A DNA stretch of 20,023 nt, taken from Clostridiales bacterium. Lineage in GTDB: Bacteria; Bacillota; Clostridia; Oscillospirales; Acutalibacteraceae. A program made the translations under genes and the position numbers. The stretch spans positions 1-20,023 of the forward strand of contig JAJQDK010000086.1 in the NCBI GenBank assembly GCA_021202245.1, in the 5' to 3' direction. The notes beneath the pieces were generated by a model. That model worked only from the letters and a program-made list of their open reading frames with translations. It had not been told where the DNA came from and ran no database searches. Below, one piece after another: positions 13,714 through 20,023 of the stretch (the stretch's first letter is position 1; each line of letters begins with the position of its first letter).

Positions 13714-14994
13714 ATGATTGATATTAAATTTCTCAGAGAAAATCCCGATGAAGTAAAAGAAAACATAAAAAAGAAATTCCAGGACGGCAAGCTTGAGCTT
13801 GTGGACAAGGTAATTGAGCTTGACACACAGAGCCGACGCGTAAAACAGCAGGCTGACGAGCTGCGTGCCAACAGGAACAAGGTTTCCAAGCAAATAGGCA
13901 CACTGATGGCGCAGGGAAAAAAAGAAGAAGGTATGGCGCTCAAGGAAGAGGTAACAAGACAGGCGCAGACGCTTGCTCGGCTTGAAGAGGAAGAGAGCAA
14001 GCTCAGCGAACAGGTTACCGAGATTATGATGCAAATTCCGCAGATGATTGACCCGTCGGTTCCGATAGGAAAGGACGACAGCGAAAATGTTGAGATTGAG
14101 CGTTTCGGCGAGCCGGTTGTACCCGATTTTGAAATTCCGTATCACACTGAAATTATGGAAAAGCTCAACGGAATAGATCTTGACTCCGCCAGAAAGGTAG
14201 CCGGCAACGGATTTTACTATCTTATGGGCGACATTGCAAGGCTACACAGCGCCGTGGTTTCATATGCCCGTGACTTTATGATTGACAGGGGATTTACCTA
14301 TTGCGTTCCGCCGTTTATGATTAGGAGCAACGTGGTAACCGGCGTTATGAGCTTTGCCGAGATGGACTCCATGATGTACAAGATTGAAGGAGAGGATCTC
14401 TACCTTATCGGCACGAGCGAACATTCGATGATAGGCAAATTTATCGATACCATTAACAAAGAAGAGGAACTTCCGTATACGCTCACAAGCTATTCGCCCT
14501 GTTTCCGCAAGGAAAAAGGCGCTCACGGTATAGAGGAAAGGGGCGTTTACAGAATACATCAGTTTGAAAAACAGGAAATGATTGTTGTCTGCAAGCCCGA
14601 AGAAAGCAAAATGTGGTTTGACAAGCTCTGGCAGAATACAGTTGACCTGTTCCGCTCGCTTGACATTCCCGTTCACACTCTTGAATGTTGCTCGGGTGAT
14701 TTGGCAGACCTGAAGGTTCGTTCGCTTGATGTTGAAGCGTGGTCGCCCCGTCAGAAAAAATACTTTGAGGTCGGCTCCTGCTCAAATTTGGGCGATGCGC
14801 AGGCTCGCAGACTTAAAATCAGAGTTTCCGGAGAGGGCGGCAAAAAATATTTTGCACACACCCTCAACAATACCGTTGTCGCTCCGCCGAGAATGTTGAT
14901 AGCACTTCTTGAAAATAACCTCAACGAGGACGGCTCGGTAAAAATTCCCGAAGCTTTAAGACCGTATATGGGCGGAAAGAGCGTAATAAAATAA
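13714..14994 (+). CDS. serS: Seryl-tRNA synthetase, archaeal-like variant
   Basis: SerRS charges tRNA-Ser with serine. The 426-residue class II enzyme has an N-terminal coiled-coil arm (about 25-105, rich in Lys, Glu and Gln), motif 2 as CFRKEKGAHGIEERGVYRIHQF, and a motif 3 reading LNNTVVAPPRMLIALLENN. Ordinary bacterial SerRS has motif 3 of the form LNGSGLAxGR and motif 2 of the form FRSEAGSAGRDTRG; the version here, with DLKVRSLDVEAWSPRQKKY and SCSNLGDAQARR, looks closer to archaeal-type enzymes. Catalytic arginines are kept. It lies 22 bases after parB with its own AGAGGT site, and ends before a strong bidirectional terminator. This assignment of type is from memory of family motifs. Confidence 0.95.
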   Translation: MIDIKFLRENPDEVKENIKKKFQDGKLELVDKVIELDTQSRRVKQQADELRANRNKVSKQIGTLMAQGKKEEGMALKEEVTRQAQTLARLEEEESKLSEQVTEIMMQIPQMIDPSVPIGKDDSENVEIERFGEPVVPDFEIPYHTEIMEKLNGIDLDSARKVAGNGFYYLMGDIARLHSAVVSYARDFMIDRGFTYCVPPFMIRSNVVTGVMSFAEMDSMMYKIEGEDLYLIGTSEHSMIGKFIDTINKEEELPYTLTSYSPCFRKEKGAHGIEERGVYRIHQFEKQEMIVVCKPEESKMWFDKLWQNTVDLFRSLDIPVHTLECCSGDLADLKVRSLDVEAWSPRQKKYFEVGSCSNLGDAQARRLKIRVSGEGGKKYFAHTLNNTVVAPPRMLIALLENNLNEDGSVKIPEALRPYMGGKSVIK

Positions 14995-14996
14995 TT

Positions 14997-15077
14997 AGCC
15001 GGTCCCTTAATTGAATAAGCATAAAAAACACCTCGTTCAACAGAACGGGGTGCTTTTTATTATCCGAAAAACCGGCT
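14997..15077. repeat. Outer inverted repeat around the serS terminator
   Basis: AGCCGGT (14997-15003) and ACCGGCT (15071-15077) are perfect reverse complements that bracket the central terminator hairpin, forming an 81-base nested inverted structure between two convergent genes. Confidence 0.45.
15023..15058. terminator. Bidirectional terminator between serS and lipoprotein gene
   Basis: CACCTCGTTC (15029-15038) pairs with GAACGGGGTG (15043-15052), ten pairs with one T-G wobble around AACA. Six A residues precede the stem and five T residues follow it, so it can end both serS (plus) and the convergent lipoprotein gene (minus). Confidence 0.9.
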
Positions 15078-15086
15078 GCAATTTGT

Positions 15087-15911
15087 TTAGTAATCAAATT
15101 CGTCAAGCTCGTCGACGGATATTTGCGTGAATTCCAAGTCGTCAAAAATCAGTGTGTCATCCTCAAAATAATAAGTAAATTCCGAGGTGGCTTCGCTCTG
15201 CATTGTGTACGTTGCGGTAATTTTTCCGTCCTCTGCCGAATAAGTGTAATAGGTAAATACGGTGCCAAACTGGTTGTAGTACATTATTCCGCTTTCATCA
15301 AAATACAGATATTCACCCGAATCGCACATCCATGCGCCGAGCAGGTCTGAGTCGATTATCGGGTCATTTTCGGGAGTGGGGACGAAGTCAACATTATCGA
15401 GTTTTTCAATTGTAGTGGTCAGCTCGCTGTCAACATCGGTGAGAACAACCGTTGAGCCAGAATCAGAAAATTCGTAGTAGTAGTTTCCATTTATGCCGAA
15501 CATAAGCTGACAGTTAAATGTCTTTTCGCCCGTGCCGTCGTCGGAAACGTCCTCAACGGAGTATGAGCCGCAGTGGCCCATATTGTCTATGACAATGGAC
15601 GCCTTGCCGCTGCCGTCAAATATATAGACAAAGCTTTCAAGCGGTGAGCCTTCACCGTCGGTTATATGCCAGGCTCCGGAAAATGGATCATCGCTGTCGG
15701 CATCATACATTTGCAGAGATTTTATGTCAAACGTATCGCTGTCCGAATCGGCATCACCGGAGCTGTCAGCGGAGGCTTCGGCAGAAGTTGTCACTTGTGA
15801 CGACGAGTCACTCGATGCGCTTTCGCTGCCGTTCTCTCCGCATCCGCCTAAGGTAACGACGGATGAAGCAACAGCAAAGCACAAAAGCAAGGCGTAAATA
15901 GCTTTTTTCAT
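15087..15911 (-). CDS. Putative lipoprotein with two similar beta-rich modules
   Basis: I do not recognise a named gene. The 274-residue product begins MKKAIYALLLCFAVASS and has a lipobox LGGC with Cys24 as the predicted lipidated residue, so it should be exported and anchored to the outer face of the membrane. A Ser/Asp/Glu-rich linker (about 25-60) follows. Two modules then start alike: GAWHITDGEGSPLE (about 75) and GAWMCDSGEYLYF (about 185), each followed by short beta-strand patterns with many Tyr, Thr and Asp, as in lipocalin-like surface proteins. The protein is strongly acidic. The start at 15911 has GGTGA six bases upstream, better than an ATG ten codons earlier. It has its own promoter at 15968-15996. 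Confidence 0.82.
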   Translation of the reverse strand: MKKAIYALLLCFAVASSVVTLGGCGENGSESASSDSSSQVTTSAEASADSSGDADSDSDTFDIKSLQMYDADSDDPFSGAWHITDGEGSPLESFVYIFDGSGKASIVIDNMGHCGSYSVEDVSDDGTGEKTFNCQLMFGINGNYYYEFSDSGSTVVLTDVDSELTTTIEKLDNVDFVPTPENDPIIDSDLLGAWMCDSGEYLYFDESGIMYYNQFGTVFTYYTYSAEDGKITATYTMQSEATSEFTYYFEDDTLIFDDLEFTQISVDELDEFDY

Positions 15912-15967
15912 TTTAATCACCGTAAATTTTAGATTTTGCAATAATTCAATGCTTAAATATATACTTA

Positions 15968-15996
15968 ATTTTATAATTTAGCTCAGGTATTGTCAA
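15968..15996 (-). promoter_or_regulatory. Sigma-A promoter of the lipoprotein gene
   Basis: On the minus strand a perfect TTGACA (15996-15991) and TAAAAT (15973-15968) are separated by 17 bases. The -35 box lies within one arm of a long imperfect inverted repeat shared with the guaB upstream region. Confidence 0.8.
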
Positions 15997-16054
15997 TATC
16001 TAAAAAATAAAAAAGTTTTTCCATAGAAAAGGAAAAATGATATTGCCAAGCTAA
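15978..16054. repeat. Long imperfect inverted repeat between divergent lipoprotein and guaB genes
   Basis: Three nested arms pair in order: TTAGCT (15978-15983) with AGCTAA (16049-16054); TGTCAATATC (15991-16000) with GATATTGCCA (16039-16048), one wobble; and TTTTTCC (16016-16022) with GGAAAAA (16031-16037). The whole element is 77 bases. It overlaps the lipoprotein promoter and abuts the likely guaB promoter. Confidence 0.55.
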
Positions 16055-16055
16055 G

Positions 16056-16084
16056 TTGATTTTGTTAAAATAAAAGGTAATAAT
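16056..16084 (+). promoter_or_regulatory. Candidate promoter of guaB
   Basis: TTGATT (16056-16061) and AATAAT (16079-16084) are 17 bases apart, four and five matches to consensus. The leader before guaB would be about 65 bases. I see no purine riboswitch core in it. Confidence 0.45.
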
Positions 16085-16157
16085 ATGAGCCAATCTGCAA
16101 AATTGCTTAGCCTCGATTTGGTGAATCAAATTAAAAATAAAAAAATGGAGGAACGTT

Positions 16158-17639
16158 ATGCTGAATACTAATTATGATGAAAAATTCGGTAAAGAGGGTC
16201 TTACGTTTGACGACGTACTTTTGGTGCCGGGCGAATCTGATGTAGAGCCTAAAAACGTGGATGTTTCAACTCAGCTTACAAAGAAAATTAAGCTGAACAC
16301 TCCGCTTATGACCGCCGCAATGGACACTGTTACCGAAACGGATATGGCGATAGCGATAGCCCGTGAAGGCGGAGTCGGCATTATTCATAAGAATATGTCG
16401 ATAAAACATCAGGCAGACCAGGTTGACAGAGTAAAAAGAAGCGAAAACGGCGTTATTGTAAATCCGTTTTTCCTCTCTCCCGAAAATACGGTACGTGATG
16501 CCGACAACCTTATGGGCAAGTACAAGATTTCGGGCGTACCGATTTGCCGTGACGGCAAGCTCGTGGGAATTATAACAAACCGTGACCTCCGTTTTATGAC
16601 GGGCGAGGACTTTTTGCAGCCGATTTCGGCTGTTATGACGCACGAAGGCCTTGTTACAGCTCCCGTGGGAACAACCCTGAAGGAAGCGCAGGAAATTTTG
16701 CGTAAGCACAGAATAGAGAAGCTTCCTATTGTCGGCAAGGACGGAAGTCTGAAGGGCCTTATTACTATCAAGGATATAGAAAAATCCGTTCAATATCCCA
16801 ATTCCGCCCGTGATTCCGGCGGCAGACTGCTTTGCGGTGCCGCAATAGGCGCAACGGCTGATGTTCTTGACAGGGTTGCGGCTCTTGTCGAGGCTCAGGT
16901 TGACGTGGTTGTTTTGGACTCCGCGCACGGTCACAACTCAAATGTGGTAAATTCGGTTGCCAAGGTTAAAAAGGCATATCCCGACCTTCAGCTTGTTGCC
17001 GGCAACATTGCAACAGCGGAGGCTGCAAAGGCTCTTATTGACGCAGGCGCAGATGCCGTCAAGGTGGGCATCGGTCCCGGCTCTATCTGCACCACCCGAA
17101 TTGTGGCAGGCATAGGCGTTCCGCAGATTACCGCAATTTACGATGCAGCCTGTGAGGCTTCAAAGTACGGTATACCGATTATTGCCGACGGCGGCGTTAA
17201 ATACAGCGGAGATATTGTCAAGGCTCTTGCTGCAGGCGGAAATGTTGTTATGGTCGGTTCGCTTGTTGCAGGCTGCGAGGAAAGCCCCGGAGATAACGAA
17301 ATCTATCAGGGCAGACAGTTCAAGGTTTACCGCGGAATGGGCAGTCTCGGCGCAATGGGCAAGGGCAGCGCCGACAGATACTTCCAGGCGAGCAACAACA
17401 AGTATGTTCCGGAGGGCGTTGAGGGTCGTGTTCCCTACAAAGGCCTGCTTTCCGACACGGCTTATCAGCTTATGGGCGGTCTGCGTGCCGGTATGGGCTA
17501 TACGGGATGCGGCACGATTGAGGAGCTGCACAAAAAGGCAAAATTTGTTCGTATTTCCGGAGCCGGCTTGCGTGAAAGTCATCCGCATGACATTCAGATT
17601 ACCAAGGAAGCTCCGAACTATTCATATAATACCAACTGA
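16158..17639 (+). CDS. guaB: IMP dehydrogenase
   Basis: GuaB oxidises IMP to XMP with NAD, the committed step to guanine nucleotides. The 493-residue protein is full length: an N-terminal barrel start GLTFDDVLLVPGESDV, a pair of CBS domains (about 95-215, with SGVPICRDGKLVGIITNRD and EKLPIVGKDGSLKGLITIKD), then the catalytic barrel with DSAHGHN, the catalytic loop GIGPGSICTTR holding Cys311, the flap region MGSLGAMGKGSADRYFQ and VEGRVPYKG. GGAGG precedes the ATG by seven bases. It is not part of the conserved origin cluster. The ROK kinase gene starts 35 bases after its stop, so the two may be co-transcribed. Confidence 0.97.
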   Translation: MLNTNYDEKFGKEGLTFDDVLLVPGESDVEPKNVDVSTQLTKKIKLNTPLMTAAMDTVTETDMAIAIAREGGVGIIHKNMSIKHQADQVDRVKRSENGVIVNPFFLSPENTVRDADNLMGKYKISGVPICRDGKLVGIITNRDLRFMTGEDFLQPISAVMTHEGLVTAPVGTTLKEAQEILRKHRIEKLPIVGKDGSLKGLITIKDIEKSVQYPNSARDSGGRLLCGAAIGATADVLDRVAALVEAQVDVVVLDSAHGHNSNVVNSVAKVKKAYPDLQLVAGNIATAEAAKALIDAGADAVKVGIGPGSICTTRIVAGIGVPQITAIYDAACEASKYGIPIIADGGVKYSGDIVKALAAGGNVVMVGSLVAGCEESPGDNEIYQGRQFKVYRGMGSLGAMGKGSADRYFQASNNKYVPEGVEGRVPYKGLLSDTAYQLMGGLRAGMGYTGCGTIEELHKKAKFVRISGAGLRESHPHDIQITKEAPNYSYNTN

Positions 17640-17674
17640 TAACAAATAAAATTTACAAAAGGAAATGTGGTACA

Positions 17675-18625
17675 ATGTACAGACTCGGTATTGACCTCGG
17701 CGGCACCAACATTGTTGCGGGCGTAATTGACGAAAAATACAAAATTGTGGCAAAGGCATCCTGCAAAACCAATGTTCCCCGCCCGGAAAGCGAAATTTGC
17801 GACAGTATGACTGAGGTTGCACTCAAGGCAATCGAAAAGGCTAAAATAACCATTGATGACGTGAAATCCGTAGGAATAGGCGTTCCCGGCGCAGTAAATC
17901 CAAAGACGGGAGTTATTGAATATTCCGCAAACCTCTTTTTTGACAACTGGGAGGTTGTCAAGATGATGGAGGAAAGACTCAACAAGAAGGTTCTCATCGA
18001 AAACGACGCAAATGCCGCAGCTCTCGGCGAATACCTTGCGGGCAGCGCAAAGGGAGCAAAAAATGCGGTTGCAATCACATTGGGAACCGGCGTAGGCGGC
18101 GGAATTATCATAGACGGCAAAATCTACAGCGGCTCCAACTTTGCGGGAGCCGAGCTTGGACATATGGTAATCGTCAAGGACGGCAAGCAATGCGCCTGCG
18201 GCAGAAGAGGCTGCTGGGAAACCTACGCTTCGGCTTCGGGACTTATTGCGCTTACCAAGGAAAAAATCCTCAGCGAAAAGCTTGAATTCAGCTATATGTT
18301 CAAGCTTTGCAAGGGCGACATTAACAAGGTAGACGGCAGAACCGCATTTGACGCAATGCGTGACGGCGACACCACGGCTAAGGCTGTTGTTGACGAGTAC
18401 ATCAGCTATCTTGCCTGCGGATTGGTGAATATTATAAATATTTTCCAACCCGATGTTCTTTGCGTCGGTGGCGGCATCTCAAACGAGGGCGAGGCTCTGC
18501 TTGCTCCGCTCCACACAATAGTGGAGAGGGAGCGTTACACTAAATATAACGACAAGCAGACAGTAATCTGCAAATGCACTCTCGGAAATGATGCCGGAAT
18601 TATCGGTGCGGCATATCTTGATTAA
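17675..18625 (+). CDS. glk: ROK-family glucokinase
   Basis: ROK kinases phosphorylate glucose or related sugars with ATP. The 316-residue protein shows the phosphate-binding DLGGTN at 7-12, the sugar-binding NDANAAALGEY with its catalytic aspartate, the glycine-rich GTGVGGGIIIDGKIY, AGAELGHM, and the ROK zinc motif CACGRRGCWE starting at Cys173. Together these fit the glucokinase branch of Firmicutes; other sugars cannot be excluded from sequence. The ATG at 17675 has AAAGGA about eleven bases upstream. It lies just downstream of guaB and is followed by a hairpin. Confidence 0.9.
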   Translation: MYRLGIDLGGTNIVAGVIDEKYKIVAKASCKTNVPRPESEICDSMTEVALKAIEKAKITIDDVKSVGIGVPGAVNPKTGVIEYSANLFFDNWEVVKMMEERLNKKVLIENDANAAALGEYLAGSAKGAKNAVAITLGTGVGGGIIIDGKIYSGSNFAGAELGHMVIVKDGKQCACGRRGCWETYASASGLIALTKEKILSEKLEFSYMFKLCKGDINKVDGRTAFDAMRDGDTTAKAVVDEYISYLACGLVNIINIFQPDVLCVGGGISNEGEALLAPLHTIVERERYTKYNDKQTVICKCTLGNDAGIIGAAYLD

Positions 18626-18648
18626 CATTTAAATCAAAAATAATATTG

Positions 18649-18678
18649 CGGTCGGAGCGGCTTGATGCGTTCCGACCG
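18649..18678 (+). terminator. Hairpin after the ROK kinase gene
   Basis: CGGTCGGA (18649-18656) pairs perfectly with TCCGACCG (18671-18678) around a 14-base loop, 24 bases after the stop codon. No T-run follows, so it is only a weak terminator candidate. Confidence 0.4.
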
Positions 18679-18710
18679 TGCATTAGTCCCCAAAGTAAAT
18701 CTCTATATTT

Positions 18711-18827
18711 ATGGCAATTCCCGCCTTTAATTTTGATGTGCCGTCTTAGGAACTGATAGAGGGCGAAACAGAAGATAATGTGGCTTCGGTGTCTAATGTT
18801 TACAGACTAACAATGCCGATTGAATAA
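18711..18827 (+). pseudogene. Possible short gene remnant with in-frame TAG
   Basis: An ATG at 18711 opens a frame reading MAIPAFNFDVPS, a TAG at 18747-18749, and then ELIEGETEDNVASVSNVYRLTMPIE to a TAA at 18825. The composition looks protein-like on both sides of the TAG, but no ribosome-binding site precedes the ATG and I recognise no family. It could equally be noncoding chance. Confidence 0.2.
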
Positions 18828-18844
18828 ACAAGGAATGAAATCTT

Positions 18845-20023
18845 GTGAGCAAAAAGGATTTTAGAGCAATTGCAACTAAATTAAAATATAATATCGCAAA
18901 CAAGAATAGCTGCATTTGGAAATCAGAAACTTCGCTATATAGCATAGAAAAAGGTGCTACAGTTTGTCCTAAATGTAATTCAAAGTTGGATGATGAAGAG
19001 GTAAGAATACCTGTGAATACAACTGAAGTAGCGATTGTTTCTGGATTGTATTGCAAAAGCTGTCATAAGTGCTATGTATATAACAGCAAAAAGATTAAAG
19101 AAGTTCTTAGTGATAATCCTTTTGCAGATAAATTTACTTTAAACGGTAAGCCTCTTTACAATATTACATATTTAAAAAAGCTACAACACAAAAAACAGCT
19201 AAAACAAAAAAAGAAGCAGAAACTTTCATTGTTAAAGTCATTTGTTTCAATAATAGCTTCATATGCACTTAAGCAGAAACTGTCATTGTTAAATTCAGTA
19301 GAGAGTTCAGTTGTTCTAATTAATATTCAATTTGATGATAAAACCGAAAAGAATATTATTATAGTTAACGATAAAAACAAAAGCAATTCAAAAAACGGTA
19401 TTTATCACTATTTGGATGTTGAAGGCAGAGAAATACTAACAGCTGCTTTTTGTGAATCAAGGCGCCGCAAAGGCTGTTTAAATGAAAATAAATTTGATGT
19501 GTTAGAAACTGTTGAGAATACCTCTTTTAGAAAAGAACCTAATAAAATATATCCTGTTTATCTGCGCCTTGGAAATAAAGGAGGATTTAGTTCTTCTGTG
19601 ATTAATAAACAATTTGAAATTGTACACATGTTACTGTATTCTCCGTTTACAAATCGTTATGAAATAATGAAAGCTACATATGATAAAGATAAGAATGAAA
19701 GCTTTGTAGATGCCGCATTGTATCGCAATTTTGTAAAAAAATACGGAAAGCCTGATGTAGAAATTGGAATTGATACAAGATATGATTACAATTGGTATAA
19801 AAACCTAGGCGGATATGATTATAATAAGCATAAAAGCTGGGATGAACTTAACCCGGAGCCTTTCTTAAAGATATACGGGTATAGTGTTAGCGAAAAAAAC
19901 AATATGACCGCCATAGAGCGACACGACTTACTTGCTGAAATTGTTGATTTGGAGATTTTAACGCCTGCTAAAATTATAAAACACTTAGATTTTGTCATCA
20001 TCACTCATTCCTCCCCTAAAGAT
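18845..20023 (+). CDS. Zinc-ribbon protein of unknown function (partial, 3' end outside the window)
   Basis: The frame is open from GTG 18845 to the last base of the window, 393 codons with no stop, so the C-terminus is missing. AAGGA lies about ten bases before the GTG and a TGA at 18836 closes the frame upstream. The N-terminal part has CPKC at 41-44 and CKSCHKC at 70-76, a likely zinc ribbon. A very Lys-rich segment (about 110-150) contains an imperfect 19-residue repeat (KQKLSLLKS / KQKLSLLNS). The rest is mixed alpha/beta, and the end reads YGYSVSEKNN...LLAEIVDLEILTPAKIIKHL, a probable helical module. Codons are markedly A/T-rich compared with guaB and the ROK gene, which hints at acquisition. 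I do not recognise the function. Confidence 0.72.
   Translation, partial: MSKKDFRAIATKLKYNIANKNSCIWKSETSLYSIEKGATVCPKCNSKLDDEEVRIPVNTTEVAIVSGLYCKSCHKCYVYNSKKIKEVLSDNPFADKFTLNGKPLYNITYLKKLQHKKQLKQKKKQKLSLLKSFVSIIASYALKQKLSLLNSVESSVVLINIQFDDKTEKNIIIVNDKNKSNSKNGIYHYLDVEGREILTAAFCESRRRKGCLNENKFDVLETVENTSFRKEPNKIYPVYLRLGNKGGFSSSVINKQFEIVHMLLYSPFTNRYEIMKATYDKDKNESFVDAALYRNFVKKYGKPDVEIGIDTRYDYNWYKNLGGYDYNKHKSWDELNPEPFLKIYGYSVSEKNNMTAIERHDLLAEIVDLEILTPAKIIKHLDFVIITHSSPKD
19214..19297 (+). repeat. Imperfect direct repeat within the zinc-ribbon gene
   Basis: A 27-base segment at 19214-19240 recurs at 19271-19297 with three mismatches, a period of 57 bases (19 codons). It encodes KQKLSLLKS and KQKLSLLNS within a lysine-rich region. 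Confidence 0.7.

Noticed and set aside
16085..16157. Purine riboswitch upstream of guaB
   Set aside because: The leader is short and lacks the conserved purine-riboswitch core; only a weak 5-base inverted repeat is present.
16266..16934. Minus-strand ORF of 222 codons
   Set aside because: Antisense to guaB, where both CBS domains and the barrel read correctly on the plus strand.
17618..18448. Minus-strand ORF of 276 codons
   Set aside because: It is antisense to the ROK kinase, which has full family motifs; the antisense product shows no recognisable domain.
19214..19297. CRISPR-like repeat
   Set aside because: Only two imperfect copies, in phase with the reading frame, encoding a lysine-rich protein repeat.

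Overview
The window is the chromosomal replication-origin region of a low-to-mid GC Firmicute, most likely a gut-type member of class Clostridia (Oscillospirales/Ruminococcaceae-like; the genus cannot be fixed from sequence alone). The basis is the conserved origin gene order: recF < S4-domain protein < dnaN < dnaA on the minus strand, diverging from rpmH > rnpA > yidD > yidC > jag > mnmE > mnmG > rsmG > noc > soj > parB on the plus strand. serS and then a non-conserved tail follow.

Layout. 1-3374 (minus): 5' part of recF, a small S4 RNA-binding protein, dnaN and dnaA. The dnaA-dnaN gap (1727-2048) looks like the working origin: an AT-rich stretch beside dnaN, a run of DnaA-trio-like triplets, a G4 cluster, then repeats of a TTTTCAACA-type 9-mer instead of ordinary TTATCCACA boxes. 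3375-3836: divergent promoters of dnaA and rpmH. 3837-6597: rpmH, a structured RNA plus terminator, then rnpA, yidD, yidC and jag, a ribosomal protein / RNase P / membrane insertion block ending in a clear terminator. 6675-11711: tRNA modification (mnmE, mnmG), rRNA methylation (rsmG) and nucleoid occlusion (noc). 11712-13691: a perfect parS site and the soj-parB segregation operon; a second perfect parS lies inside mnmG. 13714-14994: serS, of an unusual archaeal-like form. 15087-15911 (minus): a lipoprotein of unknown role, back to back with serS over a bidirectional terminator. 16158-18625: guaB and a ROK-family glucokinase. 18845-20023: an AT-rich zinc-ribbon protein of unknown function that runs off the window.

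Three consecutive genes carry reading-frame damage as given: mnmG lacks a usable in-frame start unless one T is removed from a TTTT run near 8057-8060, rsmG has an in-frame TAG at 10368-10370, and noc has an in-frame TGA at 11352-11354. All three stop codons end intact genes elsewhere in the window, so code reassignment is unlikely; assembly or sequencing error, strain-level decay or readthrough remain possible.

The most interesting points are (i) a DnaA whose DNA-contact signature reads GNRHYST instead of GGRDHTT, paired with an origin lacking consensus DnaA boxes but holding a repeated variant 9-mer; (ii) an undescribed-looking multi-stem RNA between rpmH and rnpA; (iii) the cluster of frame lesions; and (iv) the unrecognised zinc-ribbon protein at the right edge.
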